64,000 bases of DNA from Planctomycetota bacterium (GTDB lineage Bacteria; Planctomycetota; UBA1135; GCA-002686595): NCBI GenBank assembly GCA_016220085.1, contig JACRIN010000065.1, positions 36,926 through 100,925 of the forward strand. The letters run 5' to 3'. A program made the translations under genes and the position numbers. The notes under the pieces were generated by a model. The model searched no databases. It was not told the origin of the DNA and saw only the letters and a list, made by a program, of their open reading frames with translations. Shown piece by piece: positions 43,730 through 52,802 of this stretch (position 1 is its first letter; every line of letters starts with the position of its first letter).

Positions 43730-45049
43730 TCAGCGATCGGCGCGCGGGTTGGGGTTCGCGGCGGCCGCGTCCAAGAACGGCCGACCGAGCGCGCGCCCGA
43801 GCATCTGGTTCCCGAGCGCGTTGAAGTGACACGAGTCGTAGTAGAGCGTCTCCTCGACCTCGGCGAACAAGCGCGACGCGTCGTAGAAGGCGATGCCGCG
43901 CTCGATCAACTGGGCGCTCGCCGCGCGCAACTCCGGATAGCCGAGGCGCGCGCCTTCCTCCCACGAGGGGATGCTCGCGCCCTTTTCGATCTCCTGCGGC
44001 GTCCTCGGTTTCGAGCCCGTGTCGTGCAGCGTCGGCTGCAGCACGTGCAGGAACGTCATGCCGTGCTCGCGGCAGAGCGCGGAGATCGCGCGCGAGCCCA
44101 TCACCCACGCCTTCACCGACGAGCGCATCACCGCCGCGGGATCGGGATCGAAGCGCGGGCCGGCCGCGGTCGGACTGACCGTGCCTTTCGCGAGGCGATC
44201 GGAGACGCGCTGGAAGTGCGCCATCGCGTCGCCGCGGGCGCGGGTCAGAGACTTGAGGGCGAACAGGCTCGCGAGCGCGCTGCGCCAGATGCCCCAGTCG
44301 AGGATCCGTCGTGCCTGACGCGTGACGCCGAGCTGCCGCGCGCGCAGCGTCATCATCGCGTCGAGCAGCTCGCGGTCCGCCGCGGGGTTGCTCGCGCGCG
44401 CGAGCCACTTCGTCGCGGTCGGGTAGAGCGGGAACTCGCCCATCGTCGCGTTCTGGCGCGTGATCGCGACCTCGTTGAACCCGTCGAGCAAGAGCACCGC
44501 GTCGAACTCGATGCCGAGCGACAGCATCGTGTGGAGCACGATCGTCTGCTGCGGCTGCTTGTACGCGCCGCGCCCGAGGCTCCAGTAGCGCACGATCGAT
44601 TTCGCGAAACGCGGATCCTTGCGGAGCTCCTCGATGAAGCTCTCCGCGCCCTCGGCGGCGAAGATCGCCGCGACCGAGCCTCCGAGGATCGCGATGTCGT
44701 AGTTGCGCGTCGCCGCTTCGGATTGGAAGTACGTGACGACGTTCGCCAAGTCCTCGATGTAGCCCGCGGCGTCGATCCCGAAGTACGGGTGCAGGACCTC
44801 GGCCTGCTTCGGATCGTTGGTCTCCTCGCGCGGCGCGTTCCAGCGCGGCACGTTGTCGTTCAACGTCGAGATCGTGTTGAGGACGTCGAGTCGCGTCGCT
44901 TCCGCGTCGAACGCCTTGCCGCGGATCGCGAGGAACGCGCGCGTTCCGCCTTCGGCGAGCAGCAACGCGATCGCGAGCGAGCCGACGACGAGGGCGAGCT
45001 TCTTCCAGAGCCGCGCGCGGCGCGGAGGGGCTTGGTCGGGCGGTGCCAT
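43730..45049 (-). CDS. Membrane-anchored SGNH hydrolase-like protein C
   Basis: 439 residues. N-terminal anchor (KLALVVGSLAIALLLAEGG, about 17-35) then an SGNH fold: LHPYFGID, block I ILGGSVAAIF (Ser125), block III LLLDGFNEVA (Asn192), and block V YYDSCHFNALGN with catalytic Asp405 and His408. SGNH enzymes are O-acyl esterases or acyltransferases; a membrane-tethered version may trim or add acyl groups on an envelope polymer. Third of three tandem paralogues; catalytic set complete. Lies 77 bases downstream of the middle paralogue. Confidence 0.8.
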   Translation of the reverse strand: MAPPDQAPPRRARLWKKLALVVGSLAIALLLAEGGTRAFLAIRGKAFDAEATRLDVLNTISTLNDNVPRWNAPREETNDPKQAEVLHPYFGIDAAGYIEDLANVVTYFQSEAATRNYDIAILGGSVAAIFAAEGAESFIEELRKDPRFAKSIVRYWSLGRGAYKQPQQTIVLHTMLSLGIEFDAVLLLDGFNEVAITRQNATMGEFPLYPTATKWLARASNPAADRELLDAMMTLRARQLGVTRQARRILDWGIWRSALASLFALKSLTRARGDAMAHFQRVSDRLAKGTVSPTAAGPRFDPDPAAVMRSSVKAWVMGSRAISALCREHGMTFLHVLQPTLHDTGSKPRTPQEIEKGASIPSWEEGARLGYPELRAASAQLIERGIAFYDASRLFAEVEETLYYDSCHFNALGNQMLGRALGRPFLDAAAANPNPRADR

Positions 45050-45126
45050 GCGGGCGGGGAACGGAGCAGGTTGCGGGAGCGGCGCGAATTCGTCAAGGCG
45101 TCAGCGCTCCGCGTCGAGCGCGAGCT

Positions 45127-46665
45127 TCATCTCGCGCGGGCCGCGAGTTCTTCCAGCGCGCGGCGAGCGATCGTCTCGGCGAGCAGTCGATGGCCCGCGT
45201 CGTCGAAGCGGCTCGCGTCGCGATAGAGCGTCTCGCGCACGTCGGCGAAGACCCGCGACGCGTCGCAGAACGGCAATCCGCGACCCGCGAGCTCCGTGGC
45301 CTTGGCGCGCAGCGCCGGGTAGCCCCGCCGCGCGGCGTCGACGCGGAGCGCGTCCTCGGCACCGAGTGCCACGCGGGGGCCGCGTACGTCGCCGGCGCCA
45401 CGCGGGTCCTCGGCGCCAAGCGCGCCGCGCGCGTCACGCGCTCCCCCCGCGTCACGCGCCTCATCGGGCCCGAGCGCAGCGGAAGCGCCGAGCGCGAGCT
45501 CGTCCTCGCTCGGCGGCTTCGCGCCTTCGTCGTGCAGCGTCGGCTGCAACACGTGCAGGTACGGGATGCCTCGCGCGCGGCACAGGCTCCACATCGAGAT
45601 CGCACCCTCGCTCCACGCTTCGATCGCGCAGCGCAGCGCGTCGTCGGTCGAGCCCGTGAACTGCGGTCCGCGCTCCGCGGCGCCCTCGCGGAACGCCTTG
45701 AACGCCGCGTCGAGCTCCGCGCGCGCCGCGTCGGCCTCGGCGCGCAGCTCGCGCAGCTTGCCGAGCGCGAGCGAACCCGCGAGCGCGCTGAGCTCGACGT
45801 GCCGAGCGAGCGCGCGCTCCGCGAACGCCGCGACGCGCGCGCGCCGCCGACGGAGCTCGATCGAGCGATCGAGCGTCCGCACGTCGCCGGTGGGGTTGCC
45901 GGCGAGCACGTTCCACCGCGCGGCCGACGGGTAGAGCGGATGCGTGCCCGCCGCGACGTTCGAGAGCGCGATCGCGACGTCGTCGAAGCCGTCGATCGTG
46001 ATCACGAGCTCGGGCTCGAGCCCCGCGGCGAGCGCGCACGCGAGTGCGTTGGCCTGCTGCGGCTGCTTGAACTCCGCACGCGCCTCGCACCAGACGCGCA
46101 CCGGGCCGCTCGCTCCGCCGGGGAAGCCCGGCGCGGCGCGCAGGAGCTCGATCAGACGCTCGGAGCCCGCGCCGACGAAGTCCGCGGCGACGGAGCCGCC
46201 TTCGACGAGCACGTCGAAGCCGTCGGGCGAGCGGCTCGCTTCGATCGCGGCGCGCAGACGCTCGTGCATGCGCAGGTCGTCGAAGCCGAGATACGGATGC
46301 AGCGCCTGGTGCGCGTCGACGAGCCCGCCGGTCGCGCGCTCGTTCCCCTCGGCTTCGCGCGCATCCGCCGAGGTCTCCCGCGCGTCCCCCGCGGTCTCGG
46401 GCGGTTGCCCCGCGGCTTCGCGCGTTGAATCGTCCGGCACGCCCGCATCGAAACTCGCGAGGGCGATGGTGAGCTCGCGTCGCGCGGCGGCGGAGTCCCA
46501 CGGCGTTCCCGCGAGCCGCGCGCGGATCCGCGCGCCGATTTCGAGCACGAACGCGAGCGCGGCGATGCTGCCGAGCGCGAGAGCGAGCGTGAAGAGCTTT
46601 CCGCGGCGGCCGACGGCGGTCGGTCGCGGGCGCTCGGCGCTCGTTTGCCCGACTTCCTCGCTCAC
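45127..46665 (-). CDS. SGNH hydrolase-like protein B, probably catalytically dead
   Basis: 512 residues from GTG 46665, overlapping the previous stop (GTGA). Anchor helix (FTLALALGSIAALAFVLEIG), LHPYLGFDD, VEGGSVAADF (Ser kept), but block III reads IDGFDDVA (Asn replaced by Asp) and block V YRDASRFDDAGH (the active His replaced by Arg). It is 73 residues longer than its siblings because of two low-complexity insertions: 7-residue repeats REAAGQP-type (46347-46430) and an Ala/Gly/Arg/Asp-rich block near 45360-45480. Likely a non-catalytic paralogue, perhaps a structural partner of A and C. Confidence 0.75.
   Translation of the reverse strand: MSEEVGQTSAERPRPTAVGRRGKLFTLALALGSIAALAFVLEIGARIRARLAGTPWDSAAARRELTIALASFDAGVPDDSTREAAGQPPETAGDARETSADAREAEGNERATGGLVDAHQALHPYLGFDDLRMHERLRAAIEASRSPDGFDVLVEGGSVAADFVGAGSERLIELLRAAPGFPGGASGPVRVWCEARAEFKQPQQANALACALAAGLEPELVITIDGFDDVAIALSNVAAGTHPLYPSAARWNVLAGNPTGDVRTLDRSIELRRRRARVAAFAERALARHVELSALAGSLALGKLRELRAEADAARAELDAAFKAFREGAAERGPQFTGSTDDALRCAIEAWSEGAISMWSLCRARGIPYLHVLQPTLHDEGAKPPSEDELALGASAALGPDEARDAGGARDARGALGAEDPRGAGDVRGPRVALGAEDALRVDAARRGYPALRAKATELAGRGLPFCDASRVFADVRETLYRDASRFDDAGHRLLAETIARRALEELAARAR
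46347..46430. repeat. Four degenerate 21-bp repeats inside SGNH gene B
   Basis: Units 46347-46367, 46368-46388, 46389-46409 and 46410-46430. In the gene frame they encode REAAGQP, PETAGDA, RETSADA and REAEGNE. Same unit length as the copA repeats, with unrelated sequence. Confidence 0.75.
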
Positions 46666-47978
46666 TTGCCCGCCCTCCGCGCACGGGCGCGCGCGGCGAC
46701 GAGCGCGCGACCCATCTCGGTCGCGATCACGGCGTAGCCGCGCGCGTTGAAGTGGCACGTATCGAAGTACAGCGTCTCCTCGACGTCCGCGAACACGCGC
46801 GTCGCGTCGAGGAACGGCACGCCCGCGGCGGCGAGCTCGGCGCCCGCGCTCTCGAGCAGCGGATACCCGAGCGCGACGCCGGTCTGCCACGACTCGTTCG
46901 CGACGTTGCCCTTCTGCTCGCGCGCCGTCAGCGTCTTCGTCCCGGTGCGCAACGCCGTCGGTTGCAGCACGTCGAGGAAGTCGATGCCGCGCGCGCTGCA
47001 GAGCGCGTGCAGCGCGAGTCCGTCCTCGCGCCACGCGCGGACGAGTCGAGCGATGCGCTGCTCGTCGGTGCCCGAATCCGGCGGTCCGGAGAGCGCGGTG
47101 AACGCTTGCGAGTTCGCGACGAGTCGCTCGAGCACCAACGCGTCCGCGCTCGCGCTCGAGCGCAGGCGCTCGATGCGCCGCAGTCCGAGCCAAGACGTCA
47201 CCGCGAAGCGCGAGAGGTCCCAGCGCGCGTAGTCCTCGGCCGCGTCGATCACCGCGAGCTGGCGCGTGCGCAATTCCATCGCCGCCGCGAGGCTCGGCGG
47301 GTCCGAAGCGACCGCCCCGGCGAGGTTGAGCCAGATGTTGCCGCACGGATACGAGCCTGCGACGCCCTGACGCTCGTTCTGGAAGCCGACGGCGACTTCG
47401 TTGAAGCCGTCGAGCGCGATCACCGCGTCCGGCTTCGCGCCCGCGCAGAGCAGATACTGGAGCACGAGCGTTTGCTGCGGGGCCTTGTGCGCCGCGCGAC
47501 CGTGGCCGAGCACCATGATCGGTCGCGTCGCGAGCTCCGGATCCGCGCGCAGCGCCGCGGTCAGCGCCTCGACGCCGTCGGGCAAGAAGCTCATCGCGAC
47601 CGATCCGCCGAGGATCACGACGTCGTACGACTTCTCCGCTTCCGGCGAGCGGTGGTACGCGAGCTCCGTCGGCAGGTTGTTCAGGTAGCCCTGGAAGTCG
47701 TAGCCGTAGTAGGGGTGCAGTCGCTGGCCCTGCGAGTGCACGTCTTGCGCGGCGGCTTCGTCGATGCGGCGCACGCGCGGCGCGGCGTCGACCAAGCTCG
47801 AGTGCAGTGTGCCGACGAGCTCGGCGGCGGCGGTCGAGTCGAACGGTTTGCCGCTTCGCGCGAGCGCGATGCGCGTCGCGACCTCCGCGAGCACCAGCGC
47901 CGCGGCGAGCCCGAGCGCGAGCGCGGCGACGCGCACGAGCCGTCGCTTCGGCCGTCGGGAGACCGGGTCGGAGCTCAT
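46662..47978 (-). CDS. Membrane-anchored SGNH hydrolase-like protein A
   Basis: 438 residues. Anchor helix (VRVAALALGLAAALVLAEVA), LHPYYGYDFQGY, ILGGSVAMSF (Ser126), VIALDGFNEVA (Asn) and YFDTCHFNARGY with Asp406 and His409: a complete SGNH active site. Clear paralogue of C (43730) and B (45127). Head of the three-gene run, 34 bases after the YwqK-like gene, so in the same transcript. Likely an envelope esterase or acyltransferase-like enzyme; substrate unknown. Confidence 0.8.
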   Translation of the reverse strand: MSSDPVSRRPKRRLVRVAALALGLAAALVLAEVATRIALARSGKPFDSTAAAELVGTLHSSLVDAAPRVRRIDEAAAQDVHSQGQRLHPYYGYDFQGYLNNLPTELAYHRSPEAEKSYDVVILGGSVAMSFLPDGVEALTAALRADPELATRPIMVLGHGRAAHKAPQQTLVLQYLLCAGAKPDAVIALDGFNEVAVGFQNERQGVAGSYPCGNIWLNLAGAVASDPPSLAAAMELRTRQLAVIDAAEDYARWDLSRFAVTSWLGLRRIERLRSSASADALVLERLVANSQAFTALSGPPDSGTDEQRIARLVRAWREDGLALHALCSARGIDFLDVLQPTALRTGTKTLTAREQKGNVANESWQTGVALGYPLLESAGAELAAAGVPFLDATRVFADVEETLYFDTCHFNARGYAVIATEMGRALVAARARARRAGK

Positions 47979-48012
47979 GGACGAGCGAGGATCCCGCGCT
48001 CCTCCGGACGCG

Positions 48013-48480
48013 TCAAGCGTTCCAATCGTTGAAGCCCTTCATCGCGGCGAAGCGCAGGCCGTCCTCGTAGACGCCGGTGCGGCGGCCGTCGAGCTTGCCG
48101 TCGCGGCGGAAGTAGAACCACTCGCCCGATTGCGCGCCGTCCTTGAACTCGCCGACCCAGCGCTTCTTGCCGTTGCGATACCACGCGGTCGAGCGTCCGT
48201 GCAGCCGGCCGCGCTCGTAAAGGCGTTCGCGGCGTTTCGAGCCGTCGAGCCAGAAGTGCGTGCGGCGCACGCGGCCGTCGCTCTCGCGCGTCGTCAGGAC
48301 GAGCACGGGGCCGAACGGCAGCTTGCGTGCGCGCGAGTCGGGGTTCGCGTCCGCGCCCGTCCCCGAGCCCGTCCCCGCGCCGGCGACCGCGACCGGCAGC
48401 GCGAGCAGGGCGAGCAGCACCGCGTCGAGCTCCCCGAGCGCGTGTCGGACGTCCGCGAGCTCGATCGAGCGACGGCGCAT
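48013..48480 (-). CDS. YwqK/MORN-repeat protein
   Basis: 155 residues. C-terminal half carries MORN_2/YwqK-type repeats: RERLYERGRLHGRSTAWYRN, GKKRWVGEFKDGAQSGEWFY and FRRDGKLDGRRTGVYEDG. The N-terminus includes a hydrophobic stretch (LDAVLLALLALPVAVAGAG) that could be a signal or anchor, followed by a short GTGSGTG repeat. YwqK proteins are annotated as antitoxins in some Bacillus loci, but most family members are uncharacterised, and no toxin partner is recognised here. The ATG overlaps the stop of the acylase gene (TGATG), so they are translationally coupled. Confidence 0.75.
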   Translation of the reverse strand: MRRRSIELADVRHALGELDAVLLALLALPVAVAGAGTGSGTGADANPDSRARKLPFGPVLVLTTRESDGRVRRTHFWLDGSKRRERLYERGRLHGRSTAWYRNGKKRWVGEFKDGAQSGEWFYFRRDGKLDGRRTGVYEDGLRFAAMKGFNDWNA

Positions 48481-50846
48481 CACGGCTTCAGCGCGATCGT
48501 CGACGCGACGTGCGCGTCGATCGCGGTTTCGCTCCAGTACACGCGCCGCATGCGGCCGGCGACGTAGTCCTCGAGCTGATCGTCGAAGTGCTCGTCGAAC
48601 GGATGGCCCGACTGACCGCCCGGCAAGATCGTGAGCGAACGATCGCCGTCGCCGAGGTCCGCGATCCAGCGCATCGACGCTCCGTGGCCGACGGCGACGT
48701 GATCGCCGCGCCACGAGCCGGTGAACACGCCGACGGTCTGCGCCGAGCCCGGCAGCCTGAACGGTCCGCGCCTGAACAGCCAGCCGACGTACCGCGCGGC
48801 GGCGAGCGGATGCTCCGGCTCCCATACGTTGAGCGCGGTCCAATCCCATGCGCTCGGCTCGACACCGAAGCGCGTGCGCGTTTCCCTCAGCGCGGCGGCG
48901 AGCGCGGCGGTGAGCGCGTCGCGCAGGCTCTCGACGACCGGCGTCGCGACGTCGTCGCACCACTTCGCCGAGAGCTCGCCGACCAGCAATCGCTCGAGCG
49001 CGTCGGCCTTGCGCAGGACACCCATCGGCCCGAGCTTCGCGTCGCGGAACTCGTCGTCGAACACGCGCGCGCCGAGCTCGCGCTCGAAGATCCCGAACAG
49101 CGCAGCGGCGCCGCCCTTCTGCATCCGGCCGTCCCACGCGCGCAGCACGTCCGCCGCGGCGCGAGCCTCGCCGTCGAGATCGTCCGGCAGCGCGGCGACC
49201 AGCGCGAGCGCGTAGCGCGAGACGACGTCGAGTTGGAGCTCGAGCGTCTTCTCCGGCGTCCACGCGCGCGTGCCGTCGAGGCGCTCGCGGATGCGCTCGA
49301 TGCGCGACGGGTTCGCGAAGTCTCCGGAGAGCGAGAGCGCGGAGTTCTGCGGCCGCATGTCGTTGTTCGCGGTCGCGACGAAGCCATCGCTCGGCCGCGA
49401 GATGCGCGGGTTGTCGTCGGCGGCGCGCAGGCCGGTCCACGCCCAACGCGCGTCCCAACCGGGAGCCGGGACCGAGCCGTCGCCGCGCGTGCGCTCCGGC
49501 GCGCGACCGAGCAACGTGAACAGCACCGCGCCGCGCGTGTCGCCCGCGACGATGCTCTGCACCGGCGCGACGAAGTCGGCGATCGCGCGCGGGACGTCGT
49601 CGACGCTTTTCGAGCGCGCGAGCGCGACGAACGGCGCGACCGGGTCGAACGGCGTGTACGCCGTCCACGCGAGCGAACGCGCCGGCAAACCGCGCGACGC
49701 GAGCGGCGGCAAGAGCACGCCGCGGTCGGTGGTGCCGGTCTCGACGACGACGTCCTCGCCGCGCTTCACGCGGATCGTCTCCGCGCGCTTCTCGATCGCC
49801 ACGAACGCGTCGCCGCGGCGCACCGACGCGCCGTCGGACGAGAGCTCCTCGAGGAACTCGTCGGTGGCGTCGAGCTCGCTGTTCGTGAAGCCCCACGCGA
49901 CGTCCGGGCCGCGGCCGATCACGACCACCGGCAAGCCGGCGAGCGTCATCCCGTATGCGTCGTAGTCCTTCGCTCGCAGGCCGGCTTCGTACCACAGCGC
50001 GGGCAACGCGAGTGCGAGGTGCGGATCGTTCGCTACCAGCGCCGCGCTCGCTTTCGCGCGCCCCGCGTCGACTGCCCAATTGTTGCTGCCGCCCTTCTTC
50101 TCGACGTGCTCGGAGCCGGCATCGAAGGCGCGCGGCGTCGCGTCGGCGGCCGCGAGCTTCTTGCGAGCTTCGGCGGCGCGCGCGAGCACGTCGTCGGCGA
50201 TCTCCAGCGGACCCTTGCCGATCAGATCGAGCGCGCGCTCCTTGCCGAACGCTCCCAACCACTCGAAGCGCTGCTCCTCGTAGAAGCGCGGATAGCAGAG
50301 ATCGCACGCCATCAAGAGCGCGAAGCAGAGGCTGTCCGCCGGTTGCCACGGCGCGACTTCGTCGACCAGGCGATCGAGGTCGCTCGGCAGGTCGCCGCGG
50401 TGCGAGTCGAGCCACGCGTTGACGCCGCGCGCGTACGCGTCGAGCAGCTCGCGGCTCTCCGGCGAGAGCACCGCGACGTAGCTTTCCGCGGCGCGACGAA
50501 GCCCGAGCTCGCGCATGCGCACGTCCTCCGCGACCGCGACGACGCCGAAGACCTCGGCGAGACGACCGCTCGCGCGGCGGCGGCCCATCTCGAGTTGGAA
50601 GAGCCTGTCGTTCGCGTGCAGCCAGCCGAGCGCGGCGGCGAGATCGACCAGCTTCTCGGCGCGCACGTGCGGCACCGCGCGCTCGTCGACGCGCACCACG
50701 ACCGGCGCCGACAAGCCCGGCACCGTGAACTCGCCGCTGCGCTCGGGCAGGCCGGAGCGCCGCCACATCCCGACCCAGAGCGCGCCCGCGCCGAGCGCGA
50801 ACGCGACGACCGCCAGCGATCCGAGCGCGAACGTCTTCCAGCGCAC
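48480..50846 (-). CDS. Penicillin acylase family protein (peptidase S45)
   Basis: 788 residues from GTG 50846, eight bases after the rhodanese stop; the open frame extends to 50990 but that part overlaps the rhodanese gene and its repeats. Anchor helix 6-26. The S45 Ntn-hydrolase signature is KKGGSNNWAVD with Ser254 as the autoprocessing site and nucleophile; the linker before it and domains such as TLAGLPVVVIGRGPDVAWGF and VATANNDMRPQN follow the family. Members hydrolyse amides such as acyl-homoserine lactones or penicillins. Membrane-tethered, acting outside the cytoplasm. Substrate not inferable. Confidence 0.85.
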   Translation of the reverse strand: MRWKTFALGSLAVVAFALGAGALWVGMWRRSGLPERSGEFTVPGLSAPVVVRVDERAVPHVRAEKLVDLAAALGWLHANDRLFQLEMGRRRASGRLAEVFGVVAVAEDVRMRELGLRRAAESYVAVLSPESRELLDAYARGVNAWLDSHRGDLPSDLDRLVDEVAPWQPADSLCFALLMACDLCYPRFYEEQRFEWLGAFGKERALDLIGKGPLEIADDVLARAAEARKKLAAADATPRAFDAGSEHVEKKGGSNNWAVDAGRAKASAALVANDPHLALALPALWYEAGLRAKDYDAYGMTLAGLPVVVIGRGPDVAWGFTNSELDATDEFLEELSSDGASVRRGDAFVAIEKRAETIRVKRGEDVVVETGTTDRGVLLPPLASRGLPARSLAWTAYTPFDPVAPFVALARSKSVDDVPRAIADFVAPVQSIVAGDTRGAVLFTLLGRAPERTRGDGSVPAPGWDARWAWTGLRAADDNPRISRPSDGFVATANNDMRPQNSALSLSGDFANPSRIERIRERLDGTRAWTPEKTLELQLDVVSRYALALVAALPDDLDGEARAAADVLRAWDGRMQKGGAAALFGIFERELGARVFDDEFRDAKLGPMGVLRKADALERLLVGELSAKWCDDVATPVVESLRDALTAALAAALRETRTRFGVEPSAWDWTALNVWEPEHPLAAARYVGWLFRRGPFRLPGSAQTVGVFTGSWRGDHVAVGHGASMRWIADLGDGDRSLTILPGGQSGHPFDEHFDDQLEDYVAGRMRRVYWSETAIDAHVASTIALKP

Positions 50847-50854
50847 GGCGGGGC

Positions 50855-51439
50855 TCAGCTTTGCGTCTTGCGTGAGCCCGGCGTCTCGCGCGAGCCCTGG
50901 TTCTCCCGCGCAATCGGGCCTTTCCAAGCTCCGATGCCGCCGGCGAGGTTGTAGAGCTCGCGATAGCCCTGCGACGTCAGGAAATCGCACGCCGCGGCCG
51001 AGCGACCGCCTCCGGCGCAGTAGAGCAGCGTGCGCTTGCCGTCGTTCGGCAGCTCGCCCTTGCGCGACTCGAGCTCGTCGACCGGGATCAGGATCGCACC
51101 GGCGAGGACCCCGCCGGCGGTTTCCTGCGCCGAGCGCACGTCGACGATGCGCAGCTCGCCGCTCGCGAGCATGCGCTGAGCCTCGGGCCCGTCGACATCG
51201 CGCCAGAGTTGGCCGTCGAGGATCATCTCGCGGGTCGGTCGCGCGCCTTCGGCGACCGCGGCGAGCAGTTGGCGCGTCACCGAGAGTTGCTCGGCGAGCT
51301 CCTCGCGCGCCGCGTTCGCCGCACGCTTCGCCTCCATGCGCGCGTCCTCGAGCTCGCGCGCCGCGGCCGAGGCCTTGGCGAGCGCCGTCAACGCCAGGAT
51401 CAACGCCAACGCCGCAATGCCGATCGCTACCCAGAGCAT
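50855..51439 (-). CDS. Membrane-anchored rhodanese-like protein
   Basis: 194 residues. N-terminal helix (AIGIAALALILALTALAKAS), a charged coiled stretch (about 25-60), then a rhodanese domain: WRDVDGPEAQRMLASGELRI, VDVRSAQE, active-site loop LLYCAGGGRSA with Cys143, and YNLAGGIGAWKG. Rhodaneses transfer sulfane sulfur or serve as binding modules. The tail (NQGSRETPGSRKTQS) derives from three 18-bp repeats. Ten bases after the FIST gene, so cotranscribed. Confidence 0.85.
   Translation of the reverse strand: MLWVAIGIAALALILALTALAKASAAARELEDARMEAKRAANAAREELAEQLSVTRQLLAAVAEGARPTREMILDGQLWRDVDGPEAQRMLASGELRIVDVRSAQETAGGVLAGAILIPVDELESRKGELPNDGKRTLLYCAGGGRSAAACDFLTSQGYRELYNLAGGIGAWKGPIARENQGSRETPGSRKTQS
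50863..50916. repeat. Three degenerate 18-bp repeats at the rhodanese/acylase gene junction
   Basis: Units 50863-50880, 50881-50898 and 50899-50916 (GCGTCT.GCG.GAGCC. type). They encode the last residues of the rhodanese and, in another frame, lie upstream of the acylase start. Repeat growth seems to have extended the rhodanese tail. Confidence 0.65.
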
Positions 51440-51449
51440 CGATGCCTCC

Positions 51450-52655
51450 TCATGAGCGGCGCGCGCGGAAGACCGCGACGCTCGCCGTGTACGCGTGCAG
51501 GAAGTTGCGCTTGCCGACAGGTCCGATTTCGCCCATCGCGAAGAAGCCGGCGATCGGCAGGTCCGCGTGCAGTCCGGCGCGCACCTTGGTCACGTCGTGA
51601 TCGCGCGTGGTGAACATGCGCGAGCCGCGGCCGTTGCACGAGAAGAGCAACGCACCCGCGCCGTGCGCGTCGCCCTCGACCGAGCCGCCGCCTTGCGAGC
51701 TCATCAGCGCGGCGAGGTCCTCGCTCGCCGAATCCGCGTCGCGCACCAGGAACTGCAGCGTGCTGCCGCGGCGCGGGATGTCGCTGACCGCGATCGCTTT
51801 CTCCTGCGGCTGCACGCCGACGATCTGGCGGACCAGGAAGTCGCCGCGCTCGAACGTGCTCTTCGCCGGATCGATCGCGAGGCCGACGAAGGGTTGTCGT
51901 TGGAAGAGCTGGCGATCGCGCGTCGGCAGGTGTTGCAGCGTCTCCGCGAGCACCTCGACCGCGGCGCGGCCGCCGAGCTTCTGGACCAGGTTCTCGTGGG
52001 ACGCGGTGACGACCCACGGCTTGCCGACCGGCCGACAGCCCTGGCTGACCACCGAGCACACCTCGACGCCGCCCTCGAGCACCGCGCCGAACGCGCCGCC
52101 CGCGCGCAGGCCGTCCGCGGTGATCAGCAGGTTCTGGCCCGGCCCCATGCCGCCGCTCGCCATGCCGCCGACCACGGGCACGCCCGGGAACTCGTCGTTC
52201 AACACGCGCAGGTAGTCGTCCGCGGGGAACGAGAACGGATCGGCGAAGAGCAGGATCGAGCTCTGCGTCCGCTCGCCGATCGGCGGCCGCGCGCTGAACG
52301 TCGGTCGTTCGTCCTCGTGCGGCTTCGCGGTGCACTCGAACGTCGTCACGCGCGTGTCGGGCAGCGAAGCGGCCCACAGCGAGAGCGCGGGCTCGGCTTC
52401 GACCTCGCGAGTGCCTCCGATGATGCTCTCGCCGGTGCAGCCGACGATCGCGTTCGTGCCGAGCTCGCGCGCGATGCGTGGACCGAGCTCCTCGATCGAC
52501 GCGCCGTGATGGTGCGACACGAAGACCGCGATCAGGTCCGGCCGCGAGCCGTCGAGGTCGGTCGTCAGCCGATCGAGGCATTGGCGCTCCGCCTTCGCGG
52601 AATCGGGTTCGACGGAAAGCGCTGCGGCGAAACGGAGCGGGCGATTCGAGGTCAT
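51450..52655 (-). CDS. FIST domain sensory protein
   Basis: 401 residues with the FIST N and FIST C domains: DLIAVFVSHHHGASIEELGP, NAIVGCTGESIIGGTREVE, VPVVGGMASGGMGPGQNLL, and the C-terminal GALLFSCNGRGSRMF with IAGFFAMGEIGPVGKRNFLH. FIST domains are proposed ligand sensors (amino acids) linked to signal transduction, and are found alone or fused to kinases. No membrane segment; cytoplasmic. First gene of the minus-strand operon down to 42750. A TAAGAT box lies 37 bases before the ATG. Confidence 0.88.
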   Translation of the reverse strand: MTSNRPLRFAAALSVEPDSAKAERQCLDRLTTDLDGSRPDLIAVFVSHHHGASIEELGPRIARELGTNAIVGCTGESIIGGTREVEAEPALSLWAASLPDTRVTTFECTAKPHEDERPTFSARPPIGERTQSSILLFADPFSFPADDYLRVLNDEFPGVPVVGGMASGGMGPGQNLLITADGLRAGGAFGAVLEGGVEVCSVVSQGCRPVGKPWVVTASHENLVQKLGGRAAVEVLAETLQHLPTRDRQLFQRQPFVGLAIDPAKSTFERGDFLVRQIVGVQPQEKAIAVSDIPRRGSTLQFLVRDADSASEDLAALMSSQGGGSVEGDAHGAGALLFSCNGRGSRMFTTRDHDVTKVRAGLHADLPIAGFFAMGEIGPVGKRNFLHAYTASVAVFRARRS

Positions 52656-52691
52656 GGTGGGGGACGGCGCACGTGCCGCGCGTCGGGCGCC

Positions 52692-52697
52692 ATCTTA
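52692..52697 (-). promoter_or_regulatory. Candidate -10 box (TAAGAT) for the FIST-to-cysQ operon
   Basis: TAAGAT on the minus strand, about 36 bases before the FIST start codon. No convincing -35. Being the only upstream box of this quality, it is a reasonable operon promoter. Confidence 0.35.
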
Positions 52698-52802
52698 CGC
52701 TCCCGGCCGCGAGAGCTCGCCGGCCCGGTCGAGTCGATCCGAGTGCGCGGCGTTCGAGGCGGTGCGATTGCGCTGGGCCGCGACGCGCCGTGGTGTCCGC
52801 AC

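Noticed and set aside
48013..48480. YwqK antitoxin of a toxin-antitoxin pair
   Set aside because: The neighbouring coupled gene is a penicillin-acylase-like hydrolase, not a toxin; the YwqK label reflects only the repeat family.
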